Notes: generated by a model not told the origin, from the sequence alone. A stretch of 64,000 nucleotides of DNA from an uncultured Faecalibacterium sp. (GCA_934533135.1 CAKTBG010000010.1:7411-71410), one strand, 5' to 3'. Positions 25,465 to 34,037 are shown, counted from the first letter of the stretch. Translations and numbers: made by a program.

Positions 25465-26388
25465 TTACTTCACCATGCTTGCGACTTCAGCAGCGAAGTC
25501 GTCAGCACGCTTCTCAAGGCCTTCGCCCTTGACGAAGTGAGCGAACTTAATGACCTTGATCTCGCCGCCCAGATCCTTTGCGACCTTAGCGGTGTACTGG
25601 CCAACGGTCAGGTCGCCGTCCTTGACGAACTCCTGATCGACCAGGCAGTTCTCCTTGTAGAACTTCTTGATCTTACCCTCGATCATCTTCTGCTTCACAG
25701 CATCGGGCTTGTTGGCGTTCTTGGGATCGTTGGCCATCTGAGCCAGCAGGATCTCCTTCTCCTTGGCAACGACCTCAGCGGGAACACCAGCCTCGTCCAC
25801 ATAGCCGGGGTTGGCAGCTGCAACCTGCATTGCAACGTCCTTGCCGTAAACAGCAAACTCGTCCTTGGACTCGATGCCGTTGGTGGTCTCGAAGTTGACC
25901 AGAATGCCGTGGGTGCCGCCGCCGTGGACGTATGCAGAGCAAACGCCCTCGTAACGGACGAAACGGCGAACCTTGATGTTCTCCTTGATGACCAGGATCA
26001 GGTTCTTCAGAGCCTCGTCCACAGTCTCGCCTGCCTCGGTCTTGCAAGCCATCAGAGCCTCAACATCAGCGGGGTTCTGCTTCATGATGACCTTGGTGGC
26101 CTCCTTGACGAAGTCAACGAACTTGTCGTTCTTGGCAACGAAGTCGGTCTCAGCGTTGACCTCGATGACAACACCCACCTTGCACTCGGGGCAGTAGTCA
26201 GCGTAGACCATGCCCTCGGCAGCAACGCGGCTTGCCTTCTTGGCGGCGGTAGCCAGACCACGCTCGCGCAGGATCTCGATTGCCTTCTCGAAGTTGCCGT
26301 CAGCCTCGGTCAGAGCCTTCTTGCACTCCATCATGCCGCAGTCGGTCTGCTTGCGCAGTTCCATAACGTCTTTTGCAGAAATAGCCAT
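25465..26388 (-). CDS. tsf: elongation factor Ts
   Basis: A 307-residue guanine-nucleotide exchange factor for EF-Tu. The UBA-like N-terminus (VMELRKQTDCGMMECKKALTEADGNFEKAIE, shown here in part) and the TDFVAKND signature identify it. Length is normal for Firmicutes. It follows rpsB by 56 bp and is co-transcribed with it, as in most bacteria. Confidence 0.96.
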   Translation of the reverse strand: MAISAKDVMELRKQTDCGMMECKKALTEADGNFEKAIEILRERGLATAAKKASRVAAEGMVYADYCPECKVGVVIEVNAETDFVAKNDKFVDFVKEATKVIMKQNPADVEALMACKTEAGETVDEALKNLILVIKENIKVRRFVRYEGVCSAYVHGGGTHGILVNFETTNGIESKDEFAVYGKDVAMQVAAANPGYVDEAGVPAEVVAKEKEILLAQMANDPKNANKPDAVKQKMIEGKIKKFYKENCLVDQEFVKDGDLTVGQYTAKVAKDLGGEIKVIKFAHFVKGEGLEKRADDFAAEVASMVK

Positions 26389-26444
26389 TTTTTATTCTCC
26401 CTTACACGTTATTCCTAGGTTTGAAAATGCGGGAATCGGGAAAA

Positions 26445-27167
26445 TCAGGCGTTTGCTGCATCCTCAGCGGGAGCGGCCTCCTGATTGCCCTGCTTGCCCT
26501 CGAGCACAGCGTCAGCCATAGCACCGGCGATCAGCTTGACAGCGCGGATTGCGTCGTCGTTGCCGGGGATGACGTAGTCGATCTCGTCGGGGTTGCAGTT
26601 GGTATCAACGATTGCAACGATGGGGATGTTCAGCTTGCGAGCCTCAGCAACAGCGATGCGCTCCTTGTGAGGATCGACGATGAACATAGCCTTCGGCAGG
26701 GTCTTCATGTTCTTGACGCCGCCCAGGTACTTGTCCAGCTTCTCCATCTCCAGCTCCAGCTTAGCCACTTCCTTCTTGGGCAGCAGCTCGAAGGTGCCGT
26801 TCTCCTTCATCTTAGCCAGCTGATCCATACGGTCGATGCGCTTGCGGATGGTGCGGAAGTTGGTCAGCATACCGCCCAGCCAGCGAGCGTTGACATAGTG
26901 CATACCGCAGCGCAGAGCCTCGTCACGGATGGACTCCTGAGCCTGCTTCTTGGTGCCAACGAACAGGATGTCGCCGCCCTCAGCTGCAACTTCCTTGACG
27001 TAGTTGTAAGCCTCGTCCAGCTTCTTCACAGTCTTCTGCAGGTCAATGATATAGATGCCGTTGCGCTCGGTGAAGATATACTTCGCCATCTTGGGGTTCC
27101 AGCGGCGGGTCTGGTGACCAAAGTGAACGCCTGCCTCGAGAAGCTGCTTCATAGAAACGACTGCCAT
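26445..27167 (-). CDS. rpsB: 30S ribosomal protein S2
   Basis: A 240-residue protein. [20 protein letters not shown] and RWNPKM are the S2 N-terminal signature, and [20 protein letters not shown] is its C-terminal one (here [15 protein letters not shown]). The ATG at 27167 has TGGAGGT correctly spaced; the frame extends further upstream without a ribosome site. A short Gln/Glu/Ala tail ends the protein. Confidence 0.96.
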   Translation of the reverse strand: MAVVSMKQLLEAGVHFGHQTRRWNPKMAKYIFTERNGIYIIDLQKTVKKLDEAYNYVKEVAAEGGDILFVGTKKQAQESIRDEALRCGMHYVNARWLGGMLTNFRTIRKRIDRMDQLAKMKENGTFELLPKKEVAKLELEMEKLDKYLGGVKNMKTLPKAMFIVDPHKERIAVAEARKLNIPIVAIVDTNCNPDEIDYVIPGNDDAIRAVKLIAGAMADAVLEGKQGNQEAAPAEDAANA

Positions 27168-27296
27168 AGTAAAATTACCTCCAAATATTGTTTTGCCTCC
27201 GCATACCGTGATTCCCCTGCGCATCGGACGCTCAGGAACTGCCCTCCACCGCAATGGGCACAAAAGGGCATAGTAATGCGTGTGTAATGCTTAAGT

Positions 27297-27325
27297 ATGA
27301 TAGCACAAAAAGGCGACGGATTCAA
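27297..27325 (-). promoter_or_regulatory. rpsB-tsf promoter
   Basis: On the minus strand TTGAAT (27325-27320), 17 bp, TATCAT (27302-27297). The leader is about 120 nt and G+C-rich with short complementary segments; it may hold an S2 autoregulatory site, which cannot be proved by eye. Confidence 0.5.
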
Positions 27326-27368
27326 GAGGTTTTCTCCGTTTTTTACAAAAAGATCCCGGATTTTTCTC

Positions 27369-29321
27369 TTATTTGCTGTTCTGCGTTCCGCCAAGGCCCT
27401 CCATCCCCATCCGGCTGAGGGCATACCCCTTGCCGAACATCAGATCATACTGAAGCAGCCAGTGCTTTTCGCTCCATTGCTCCTGCAGCGAGGTCGGGGT
27501 GCGGGTGGTGCTGCCATCCCGATTCATCACGACGCCGCGGGTATTGGCCCGGTATGCGGACTGCAGCTGCCGGTTGAGATACTGGAAGTAGATGGGCTGC
27601 TTGAGGCCGTAAAGGTTCATCATGACCGGCGAAATATCGTATGCCGCAATGGTGCCAAGCTCCACCGGCTGGTCGGTGTAGTTCGACCACATCAGAAGGG
27701 TGGTCTGGTGCAGACGCGGGTCGCTGCTTTCACCGCTGGCGTAGCCGCTGGCCGTGAAGATGTCGTAATTGGAGTCGATGGGGTTGTAATGGTCGCCCCA
27801 GAACACAAGGATCACCGGCTCGTCCACCTGCGCGAAATACGCCGTCAGCTTGCCGAGCATCGCGTCGGCATCCCGGATGCCGGTGGCGAAATCTTCCAGC
27901 GCACCGATGGTGCTGGGCTTGATGCCGACCGGGTGGGCGATCACCTTCACCCGCTCATCGTCCGGGTAGTTGTCGCGGTTGTAGTTGGTGTGGTTCTGCA
28001 TGGTGACGGCGTGGAGGAAGACCGGTGCGTCCGAATCCGCTTTCATCGTTTCGTATTGCTGGATGATCTGATCCGCCATGGTATCGTCGGTGACAAGGCC
28101 GCTGGTCCAGTAGTGCTTGCGGACTTTCTGGACGTGGTGCATATCCTCAAGGCTGATGAAATCGTCAAATCCAAGGTTGGGATAGGCCGTGTCACGGCTC
28201 CAGTATTTTGCCCAGAAGCAGTGGATGGCTGCCGTCTGGTAGCCCTGTGTTTTCAGGTAATTGGGCAGAGCGAACATGGGCTTTGTGACGTGCTGCTGAT
28301 AGGGTTTGCTGCCGTTGGGCAGATAGGAGACCGAGTAACCGGTCAGAGCTTCAAACTCCACATCGCAGGTTCCGCCGCCAAAGCTCGGGCTGTAGGCACG
28401 GCCGCTGGCACTGGTCTGCTGCAAGGCATGGAGGTTGGCCGAAACATCGGTGTCGAAGACAAAGCCATGTTCTTCCAGCTCCGACACATCCCAGTAGGAC
28501 TCGTCCATCACGTAAATAATGGTGGGCTGTTTTTCCACCTCATCGGCCGGGGTGGTCGCACCGTAGGATTCTGGATAAAGGGGCTGGGTCGTGTACTTTT
28601 CCCCCGCCTCTACATCGTCCAGAATCGCGTTGACGGCCTCCTCCGAATAGCTTTCGGGCTTGGTGATCTCCAGATTGGTCAGGTTGGTCAGAAAACTCGT
28701 GATGACACCGTAGTAGCGGTAATAGCGATCCTGCATCCACGCATCCGGCTGGATGCCGATGGCCTGCGTGACTGTCGGCTGCAGAAAGACGCCGAAGAGC
28801 ATCCCGCAGGTCACGGCAGCACTGGCCGCAAAACCGCCCAGCCGCTTGACCCAAGGGAGCTTCTGGCGGCCGCGGTAGAGAAAAAATGACCCCACGGCCA
28901 GCAGTACCGCCAGCACAAGGGAGACGACCATGCTGGTCTGGATGTGGATGCCCGCGGCAGAAGCCACGCCCGCGGCTTCGGAGACCTGCATCAGATCCCA
29001 CGGCAGAAACGGTTCGCCGCGGAGCTGCAGCGTATAGAAATTGACTGCCGCCGGTGCGCAGCCCAAGACCGCCGTGAGCAGCATTGCCAGCGGCGCAAAG
29101 CGGGTCAGCCAGTCGATGCTCAGCCAGATCAGGAAGAGCAATGCCCACGCCAGCAGATAGGCCTCGGCGTGGGGAAAGATGTACTGGGCAAAAACGTCCG
29201 CATTCAGGGTGCCCCGTGCGATCCACTCCGTCAGGAGCAGCACGATCAGGGTCGCCATCGGCGGAAACACCAGCCGCACCGCATGGAGCGATGCCGGTGT
29301 GCGTTTGGGTTGTTTCAACAT
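27369..29321 (-). CDS. LtaS-like sulfatase-family phosphoglycerol transferase
   Basis: A 650-residue polytopic enzyme with five N-terminal membrane spans (residues about 18-175) and a large extracellular sulfatase-fold domain. Metal and catalytic motifs of the LTA synthase family are visible: VMDESYWD (metal glutamate), GGGTCDVEFE (the nucleophilic threonine), ASGRAYSPSFGG before it, HAVTMQNHTNY and FWGDHYNP (Asp-His metal ligands). It would polymerise or add glycerol-phosphate to lipoteichoic-acid-like polymers. GAAAGGAA precedes the ATG. The gene is single, with its own promoter (29404-29431). Confidence 0.85.
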   Translation of the reverse strand: MLKQPKRTPASLHAVRLVFPPMATLIVLLLTEWIARGTLNADVFAQYIFPHAEAYLLAWALLFLIWLSIDWLTRFAPLAMLLTAVLGCAPAAVNFYTLQLRGEPFLPWDLMQVSEAAGVASAAGIHIQTSMVVSLVLAVLLAVGSFFLYRGRQKLPWVKRLGGFAASAAVTCGMLFGVFLQPTVTQAIGIQPDAWMQDRYYRYYGVITSFLTNLTNLEITKPESYSEEAVNAILDDVEAGEKYTTQPLYPESYGATTPADEVEKQPTIIYVMDESYWDVSELEEHGFVFDTDVSANLHALQQTSASGRAYSPSFGGGTCDVEFEALTGYSVSYLPNGSKPYQQHVTKPMFALPNYLKTQGYQTAAIHCFWAKYWSRDTAYPNLGFDDFISLEDMHHVQKVRKHYWTSGLVTDDTMADQIIQQYETMKADSDAPVFLHAVTMQNHTNYNRDNYPDDERVKVIAHPVGIKPSTIGALEDFATGIRDADAMLGKLTAYFAQVDEPVILVFWGDHYNPIDSNYDIFTASGYASGESSDPRLHQTTLLMWSNYTDQPVELGTIAAYDISPVMMNLYGLKQPIYFQYLNRQLQSAYRANTRGVVMNRDGSTTRTPTSLQEQWSEKHWLLQYDLMFGKGYALSRMGMEGLGGTQNSK

Positions 29322-29403
29322 AGAGAAATTCCTTTCACTTCCGGAACAAGAGCGATTCTTCTTCTGCCGCCGCCGCTTGTTGTGCGAAGGCCTGCGGCTC
29401 CTT

Positions 29404-29431
29404 ATTATAATCTACTTTTCACCAAAAGCAA
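29404..29431 (-). promoter_or_regulatory. promoter of the LtaS-like gene
   Basis: On the minus strand TTGCTT (29431-29426), 16 bp, TATAAT (29409-29404). Confidence 0.55.
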
Positions 29432-29467
29432 GCCCCGTTTTGCAAAAAACGCTCTCTGACGGCGCGC

Positions 29468-29767
29468 TCAGCCCCGCAGCCAATTCCGGATCCGTTCCAA
29501 CAGACCCGTTTTCGCCGTCTGCGATCCGGTTTCCGGCAGAGCCGTCCGGACCAAGATCGCATCCACGCCAAGGGTCTCGATCTCGTTCCATGGGATGCAG
29601 AGGGTCTCTTCCCGCCCCATCAGCCCGAACAGTTTCGGACGGCCGAACAAAAGCAGTGTTCTGATCTCTGCCGTTTGGGGGTCGAATTCCAGATCATCGG
29701 CTCGGCCCAGACAGGCACCTTCCCGCAGCTGCACCACTTCTTTTGCACACAATTCCCGAAACGTCAC
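29468..29767 (-). CDS. YlmC/YmxH family PRC-barrel protein
   Basis: A 99-residue protein with a PRC-barrel fold (CAKEVVQLREGACLGRADDLEFDP, shown in part, then LCIPWNEIETLGVDAILV). The YlmC/YmxH family is found in sporulating Firmicutes and is annotated as sporulation-associated; its molecular role is unknown. GTG start at 29767, after GGAAGGGGG. Confidence 0.78.
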   Translation of the reverse strand: MTFRELCAKEVVQLREGACLGRADDLEFDPQTAEIRTLLLFGRPKLFGLMGREETLCIPWNEIETLGVDAILVRTALPETGSQTAKTGLLERIRNWLRG

Positions 29768-29857
29768 AAGCTTCGCCCCCTTCCTTCCGATTGTATGGCA
29801 CGAACCCGCACTTCATGCGCATTCGGCAAAATCGGGTGGAAATCCCATCCACAGTTG

Positions 29858-29866
29858 TGCTATACT
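29858..29866 (+). promoter_or_regulatory. extended -10 promoter
   Basis: TGC-TATACT (29858-29866) is an extended -10 element; there is no good -35. It lies about 75 bp before the HAD gene. Confidence 0.4.
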
Positions 29867-29941
29867 GAGTGCAGCATCGCGGGGATTCCCCCGCCGGGAT
29901 CTGTTGCAAACCGAATCAAGCTGAAACCGAGGAATTGAAAA

Positions 29942-30556
29942 ATGTATCAAAATATTGTGTTTGATCTGGGCGGTGTCATGGTAGACTTCGACCCAAAGGA
30001 ATATCTGGTGGATCGTTTCTGCAACGCTGCCATCGAGGAGCGGGTCTATGACCTGACCTTCGGCAGTGAGGAATGGAGCCTGCTGGACGCCGGGCGCATC
30101 ACCCGTTTTGAGGCCAACCAGCGGATGCTGGCTCGTGCCAAGGAACAGGGCTGTGCCTTTGAGGTGCAGGGGGTGCTGGACGACTGGACTCACATTCTCC
30201 GCCCCCGCCGACGGATGCAGGAGCTGGCGCAGAAACTGAAATCCCATGGCTACTGCGTCTATTACCTGAGCAACATCCCCGAAGATACGCTGGAGCTGCT
30301 GATGGAGCGCGATTTTCAGGGGATCTTCGACGGCGGTGTGGCCTCCTGCGAAGTCCACATCAACAAGCCGGATGTCGGCATTTACAAGGCTTTTCTGGAA
30401 AAATACCACCTCAAAGCAAGCGAATGCGTTTTCATCGACGACCGCCGTGAAAATGTGCAGACCGCGTTTGAGCTAGGCTTTGCCGGGATCCAGATGAAAG
30501 ACAGCGTCGGCACACTGGTGCGCAGCCTTGCCACCTGCAACGTCACGCTGCGCTGA
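29942..30556 (+). CDS. HAD-superfamily hydrolase, YihX-like
   Basis: A 204-residue HAD phosphatase. Motif I is DLGGVMVDFD (a Gly-Gly-Val variant of DxDGT typical of YihX/epoxide-hydrolase-like HADs), motif II YYLSNIPEDT, motif III lysine in INKPDVGIYK and motif IV FIDDRRENV. YihX of E. coli releases glucose from glucose-1-phosphate; the substrate here is not known. It stands alone between a divergent promoter and a terminator. Confidence 0.8.
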   Translation: MYQNIVFDLGGVMVDFDPKEYLVDRFCNAAIEERVYDLTFGSEEWSLLDAGRITRFEANQRMLARAKEQGCAFEVQGVLDDWTHILRPRRRMQELAQKLKSHGYCVYYLSNIPEDTLELLMERDFQGIFDGGVASCEVHINKPDVGIYKAFLEKYHLKASECVFIDDRRENVQTAFELGFAGIQMKDSVGTLVRSLATCNVTLR

Positions 30557-30588
30557 GCGGCCAAGAACCTTCCTCAGAAAAATCAGAA

Positions 30589-30628
30589 AAATCCCTGTCC
30601 GCGCCATCAGAAAGCCGGACAGGGATTT
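30589..30628. terminator. bidirectional intrinsic terminator
   Basis: A perfect 13 bp stem, AAATCCCTGTCCG (30589-30601) with CGGACAGGGATTT (30616-30628), with T-rich flank on the plus side and A-rich flank on the left, between convergent genes. Confidence 0.85.
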
Positions 30629-30651
30629 TTCGTTCCCGAGGTCAGTGCGTT

Positions 30652-30810
30652 TTACTTCTTCTCAAAGTTCTGGCAGAAATGCGGGGTCTCGACCTGCTGC
30701 GAGGAGCAGGTGCAGTGTTCCGTCACCTTGATCTGGGGCAGATCGCATTTGCAGCTGTCCATGTTGTGGCGGCACGCGCAGACGTCGCAGGTAACACCTG
30801 TGTTTTCCAT
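30652..30810 (-). CDS. DUF1540 small cysteine-rich protein
   Basis: A 52-residue protein beginning MENTGVTCDVCACRHN, with cysteines at positions spaced as CxxCxC, then CxC, CxC and a final C (CDVCACRHNMDSCKC; HCTCSS; FCQNF). This is the DUF1540 pattern, a likely metal-binding mini-domain common in Clostridia and often present near spore or stress genes. Ribosome site GAGGTGATAACA before the ATG at 30810. It lies 58 bp downstream of the YgbA_NO gene on the same strand and probably shares its transcript. Confidence 0.8.
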   Translation of the reverse strand: MENTGVTCDVCACRHNMDSCKCDLPQIKVTEHCTCSSQQVETPHFCQNFEKK

Positions 30811-30868
30811 TGTTATCACCTCTTTGCAGGTAGTCTGCCCCGCCCCGCTGCGGTTTATGCAGCGGATC

Positions 30869-31219
30869 TCATTTTCGGGCTTCCCGCTTGGCCTTGAGGG
30901 TCACAGCGACGTGTTTGAGGGAGAGGATCGGGTGGATGGGCAGCATCCGCGGACCCGACCAGCGCATCACGACCCGGATCTTTTCCCGCATTTCCGGCTT
31001 ATAGCAGTGAACCTTGCAGGCCGAGCAGAACGTCTTGCTCTCCATAAAGGGGCAGCGGTCGATCCGGATGCGGGCATAATCGTGCAGCTCCTGACACTCC
31101 GGGCAAAGCTGCCCTCTGGGGGTGTGATGCTGCCTGCGGCAGTACAGTGCGATCATTTCGCTGACCAGCCGTTTTTCGTCGGAGCGTTTTTTCTCCAGTC
31201 CAAAGTTTGCGTCGGGCAT
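30869..31219 (-). CDS. nitrous-oxide-stimulated-promoter family protein (YgbA_NO)
   Basis: A 116-residue protein that matches the YgbA_NO family: MIALYCRRQHHT, LCPECQELHDYARIRIDRCPF, and KTFCSACKVHCYKPEMREKIRVVMRWSGPRML (shown in pieces). Cysteine pairs (CPEC, CSAC, HC) probably bind zinc. E. coli YgbA is induced by nitric oxide; its function is unresolved. The ATG at 31219 follows CAGGAGGAA. A terminator-like hairpin lies only 28 bp upstream of the start, so expression may depend on read-through. Confidence 0.82.
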   Translation of the reverse strand: MPDANFGLEKKRSDEKRLVSEMIALYCRRQHHTPRGQLCPECQELHDYARIRIDRCPFMESKTFCSACKVHCYKPEMREKIRVVMRWSGPRMLPIHPILSLKHVAVTLKAKREARK

Positions 31220-31246
31220 AAGTTCCTCCTGTAGCACGCAAACAAA

Positions 31247-31287
31247 ACCGGCAGGTGGTCGGGCATTTCTGCCCGGCTCCTGCCGGT
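31247..31287 (-). terminator. attenuator-like hairpin in YgbA_NO leader
   Basis: On the minus strand ACCGGCAGG (31287-31279) pairs with CCTGCCGGT (31255-31247), with an inner CGGGCA/TGCCCG stem, followed by TTTGTTTG. It stands between promoter and gene. Confidence 0.65.
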
Positions 31288-31362
31288 GGTTGCGGTGTTG
31301 TTCCTGCAAGCTCCGGCTCTGCGCAAAGTTTTGCAACGCTAACTTTCTGTGCTTTCAAAAAG

Positions 31363-31382
31363 CCGGAACTTCCAGCTTTATG
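31363..31382 (-). terminator. short terminator after flavodoxin
   Basis: On the minus strand AAGCTGG and CCGGCTT (7 bp, one G-U) around a 5-base loop, followed by TTTTTG. It follows the flavodoxin stop by about 50 bp and lies at the start of the YgbA_NO transcript. Confidence 0.5.
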
Positions 31383-31385
31383 GAC

Positions 31386-31414
31386 AGTTTATCAGGACAA
31401 ACTTATTTTGTCAA
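31386..31414 (-). promoter_or_regulatory. YgbA_NO promoter with small palindrome
   Basis: On the minus strand TTGACA (31414-31409), 17 bp, TAAACT (31391-31386). GACAAA-N5-TTTGTC (31397-31413) overlaps -35 and spacer and could be an operator. Confidence 0.55.
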
Positions 31415-31428
31415 GGGCAGCCTGTCAA

Positions 31429-31851
31429 TCACCACGCAGCCAGATCTGCGCCCAGCTTGCGGCAGGCCGCCTGTGTATCGTCATCGGGAGTCTCGTTGCA
31501 GATCAGACCTTCGTCGCTGAACAGAACCGCCCCGTCCTCCTTGGCACGCTCACACCAATCGCGCATCCACTGGCCGTCGCCCCAGCCGTAGGAGCCGAAC
31601 AGCGCGACCTTCTTGCCGTTCAGAGAGCCTTCCAGCGAAGCAAACATCGGCTCAAACTCGCTCTCTTCCAGCTGTTCTGCACCCATGGCGGGGCAGCCGA
31701 ACGCGACAACGTCAAACTCCCCCAGCTTTGCGGGGGTCATATCGCTGCAGGAAACCACAGTTGCGGCGGCACCTGCGCCCTCTGCGATGCAGTTTGCCAT
31801 GGTCTCGGTGTTGCCGGTTGCGCTCCAGAATACGATTGCTACTTTGCTCAT
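31429..31851 (-). CDS. short-chain flavodoxin
   Basis: A 140-residue FMN electron carrier. The phosphate loop is WSATGNTETMA (residues about 9-19), the 50s loop CPAMGAEQLEESEFEPMFASL (seen in part) and the 90s loop FGSYGWGDGQWMRDW identify it; this is the flavodoxin of Clostridium/Megasphaera type. It can replace ferredoxin when iron is scarce. GAGAGG precedes the ATG. The promoter has two GTTAG-N6-CTAAC palindromes and a hairpin with a T-run in the leader. Confidence 0.92.
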   Translation of the reverse strand: MSKVAIVFWSATGNTETMANCIAEGAGAAATVVSCSDMTPAKLGEFDVVAFGCPAMGAEQLEESEFEPMFASLEGSLNGKKVALFGSYGWGDGQWMRDWCERAKEDGAVLFSDEGLICNETPDDDTQAACRKLGADLAAW

Positions 31852-31880
31852 AAAGATCGACCTCTCTCATGTCATTTTGG

Positions 31881-31998
31881 GTTAGCTTTATCTAACTTAT
31901 GCTGCCTTAAAAATGCGTCATACGGGATGGATGACGCATTCAGTCGGTTAGCGTTTTCTAACCGTCATTAGAGTACCACAGCACCCCTGCTTTGTCAA
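31881..31998 (-). promoter_or_regulatory. flavodoxin promoter, two DtxR-like palindromes and attenuator hairpin
   Basis: On the minus strand TTGACA (31998-31993), 17 bp, TACTCT (31975-31970). Just downstream is GGTTAG-N6-CTAACC (31963-31946). A 9 bp perfect hairpin, ATGCGTCAT/ATGACGCAT (31939-31913), followed by TTTTTAA, comes next, then a second GTTAG-N6-CTAAC (31896-31881), then the ribosome site. The half-sites match the GTTAG/CTAAC core of DtxR/IdeR iron-repressor boxes, though with a wider centre. Confidence 0.65.
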
Positions 31999-32031
31999 GG
32001 GATTTCCTCAAAATAGTTTGTCACAGCTGAC

Positions 32032-32781
32032 TCATCTTCCCAGCAGCCCGAACACAAGGCTCAACCCGCCATAAAGCACCGGCTGGTGGAGCAGATACAA
32101 CGGCAGCGATTGCCGCCCCAGCCAACCCAGCGGTGCGCAGACCGACCGACGCAGCGGCTCCATCCGCTTCTGCCCCACCAGATGGTGCAGATAAAAACCG
32201 CACCAGAACAAAAACAGCCACGGCAGCAGCGGGAAATAATCGGTGGAGTAAAAGCCAAGGGGGTAAAAGCCGAAGTAAGCCGTCAGGTAGTTCCGGAACA
32301 GCCCCGCCGGGAGCATCAGCCGTGCATTTCCGATCCCCCAATAGCCCGCTGCGGTATGGTAGGTCAGCACAAACAGGACAAAGCTGACCGCCAGCCCTGC
32401 TGCTGGCGGAACATTGCGCAGCGGCTTTTCCAGCAAAGCCGTGAGGAGCATGGCCGAGCCCAGCAGGGTCAGCACGCCAAACCAGACGACATCTTCCGGC
32501 ATGAACAGCAGCGTCACGATTGTAACAACTGCACCTGCACCGAAAACCGTCACGCCTCGGCGGAAGCTGTGACGCCCCATCGGCAGGCAGAAGCCAGACA
32601 GCAGGATGAAGATCCAGCAGATCGACTGCTGCCACAGATGCCCGGGCCAGTCGGAGTACCAATCGACCCACACGCCAAAAATATAAATGAGATCCCACAT
32701 GCCATGGTAAAACATCATGCTGATGAGATCCAGCCCCCGCAGCTCATCCAGCAAGGCATAGCGGGATGATTTTCCGTTCAT
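32032..32781 (-). CDS. DUF1624 (HGSNAT-like) membrane protein
   Basis: A 249-residue protein with six or seven membrane spans. The N-terminal RYALLDELRGLDLISMMFYHGMWDL (seen in part) is the DUF1624/heparan-alpha-glucosaminide acetyltransferase catalytic-domain start, with the membrane histidine in YHGMWD. Such proteins probably acetylate extracytoplasmic sugars or are of unknown role. The ATG at 32781 follows AGTGCGAGGA. It overlaps no gene and is 28 bp from the DUF1653 gene stop. Confidence 0.75.
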   Translation of the reverse strand: MNGKSSRYALLDELRGLDLISMMFYHGMWDLIYIFGVWVDWYSDWPGHLWQQSICWIFILLSGFCLPMGRHSFRRGVTVFGAGAVVTIVTLLFMPEDVVWFGVLTLLGSAMLLTALLEKPLRNVPPAAGLAVSFVLFVLTYHTAAGYWGIGNARLMLPAGLFRNYLTAYFGFYPLGFYSTDYFPLLPWLFLFWCGFYLHHLVGQKRMEPLRRSVCAPLGWLGRQSLPLYLLHQPVLYGGLSLVFGLLGR

Positions 32782-32809
32782 TCCTCGCACTTCCTTTTCC
32801 CGGGAAATC

Positions 32810-33058
32810 TCAGTGCCCGGCGGCACTGGCGATCTCTTGCAATGCAAAGCGATCCTCCTGCCCGGCGTCCGGATATTTTTCCCGATCCACCCGGCTCTGG
32901 AACATCGCCAGCGGCCGGACCCACAGCCCGCCATCCCCATACAGCTTGCGGTAGATGACCATCGGCTCCCCTGTTTCGGAATCGTGCGCCAGCCCCTCCA
33001 CCAGATAGTAGTCGCCTTTGAAATGGCGGTAGACCCGCCCGATCTGAAGTTCCTGCAT
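32810..33058 (-). CDS. DUF1653 protein
   Basis: An 82-residue protein. GRVYRHFKGDYYLVEGLAHDSETGE (in part) and MVIYRKLYGDGGLWVRPLAMF are the whole DUF1653 domain, a small SH3-like fold of unknown function. It is upstream of and co-oriented with the DUF1624 gene, so the two may be co-transcribed. Confidence 0.85.
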   Translation of the reverse strand: MQELQIGRVYRHFKGDYYLVEGLAHDSETGEPMVIYRKLYGDGGLWVRPLAMFQSRVDREKYPDAGQEDRFALQEIASAAGH

Positions 33059-33130
33059 GATTTTACCCCCTTTTTGATGTCAACTCATTGTATCACAGGA
33101 ACCCCGAAAGAGCAATTCCCGATTCCCGCC

Positions 33131-33159
33131 TTGCAAAGCCTGCCCGACTGTGGTATGCT
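33131..33159 (+). promoter_or_regulatory. thiD promoter
   Basis: TTGCAA (33131-33136), 17 bp, TATGCT (33154-33159). No TPP riboswitch is visible in the 50-nt leader. Confidence 0.6.
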
Positions 33160-33211
33160 GACCTTGAAAATAACTCTGGCCTGCCAGAGAATTTGTAAGG
33201 AGTTTTGTGCA

Positions 33212-34012
33212 ATGAAAACTGCTTTGACCATTGCCGGCAGCGATTCCAGCGGCGGTGCCGGCATTCAGGCCGACATCAAGACCATGACGGCCAACGGCGT
33301 GTTCGCCATGAGTGCCATCACCGCGCTGACCGCCCAGAACACCACCGGCGTCACCGCCATCTTTGAGACAACGCCCCCGTTTCTGGCCGCGCAGCTGGAC
33401 GCAGTGTTTACCGACATTTACCCGGATGCCGTCAAGATCGGCATGGTGTCCTCGGCAGAACTGATCGAGACCATCGCCGAGCGGCTGCATTTTTATCACG
33501 CCAAGCACATCGTTGTGGATCCGGTCATGGTGGCCACCTCCGGCTCCAAGCTGCTGCGGGACAACGCCGTGCAAGCCCTGACCCAGAAGCTCCTGCCGAT
33601 GGCAGAGCTTGTCACCCCGAACATCCCGGAAGCAGAGATCCTCTCCGGGCTGACCATCACCGACGCCGCCGGGATGGAAGCCGCCGCCCAGTGCATCAGC
33701 GAGAAATACGGCTGCGCCGTTCTTTGCAAGGGCGGACACCAGATCAACGATGCCGACGATCTGCTCTGGCGCGACGGCAGCGGAAAATGGTTCCGTGGCC
33801 GCCGGATCGCCAACCCCAACACCCACGGCACCGGCTGCACCCTGTCCAGTGCCATCGCTTCCAATCTGGCCAAGGGCTATGATCTTGACACCTCGGTGGA
33901 GCGTGCCAAAGCCTACATTTCCGGCTGTCTGTCGGCCATGCTCGACCTTGGCCACGGCTCCGGCCCGATGGATCACACCTTCGCGCTGCAGGGCGATTTT
34001 GTCCGGGATTGA
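33212..34012 (+). CDS. thiD: hydroxymethylpyrimidine/phosphomethylpyrimidine kinase
   Basis: A 266-residue ribokinase-fold kinase of thiamin biosynthesis. TIAGSDSSGGAGIQADIKT (start), the VVDPVMVATSG core, TPNIPEAEIL and the anion-hole NTHGTGCTLSSAIA (catalytic base region) are all present. It phosphorylates HMP and HMP-P; some homologues act on pyridoxal. AAGGAG precedes the ATG at 33212; in-frame upstream codons belong to the intergenic region. It is a lone gene with no other thi genes nearby, so it may salvage HMP. Confidence 0.92.
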   Translation: MKTALTIAGSDSSGGAGIQADIKTMTANGVFAMSAITALTAQNTTGVTAIFETTPPFLAAQLDAVFTDIYPDAVKIGMVSSAELIETIAERLHFYHAKHIVVDPVMVATSGSKLLRDNAVQALTQKLLPMAELVTPNIPEAEILSGLTITDAAGMEAAAQCISEKYGCAVLCKGGHQINDADDLLWRDGSGKWFRGRRIANPNTHGTGCTLSSAIASNLAKGYDLDTSVERAKAYISGCLSAMLDLGHGSGPMDHTFALQGDFVRD

Positions 34013-34037
34013 GTGGTCTTTTCTATTATGCAACAGT

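Noticed and set aside
33160..33211. TPP riboswitch expected upstream of thiD
   Set aside because: The leader is only about 45 nt and lacks the conserved CTGAGA core.
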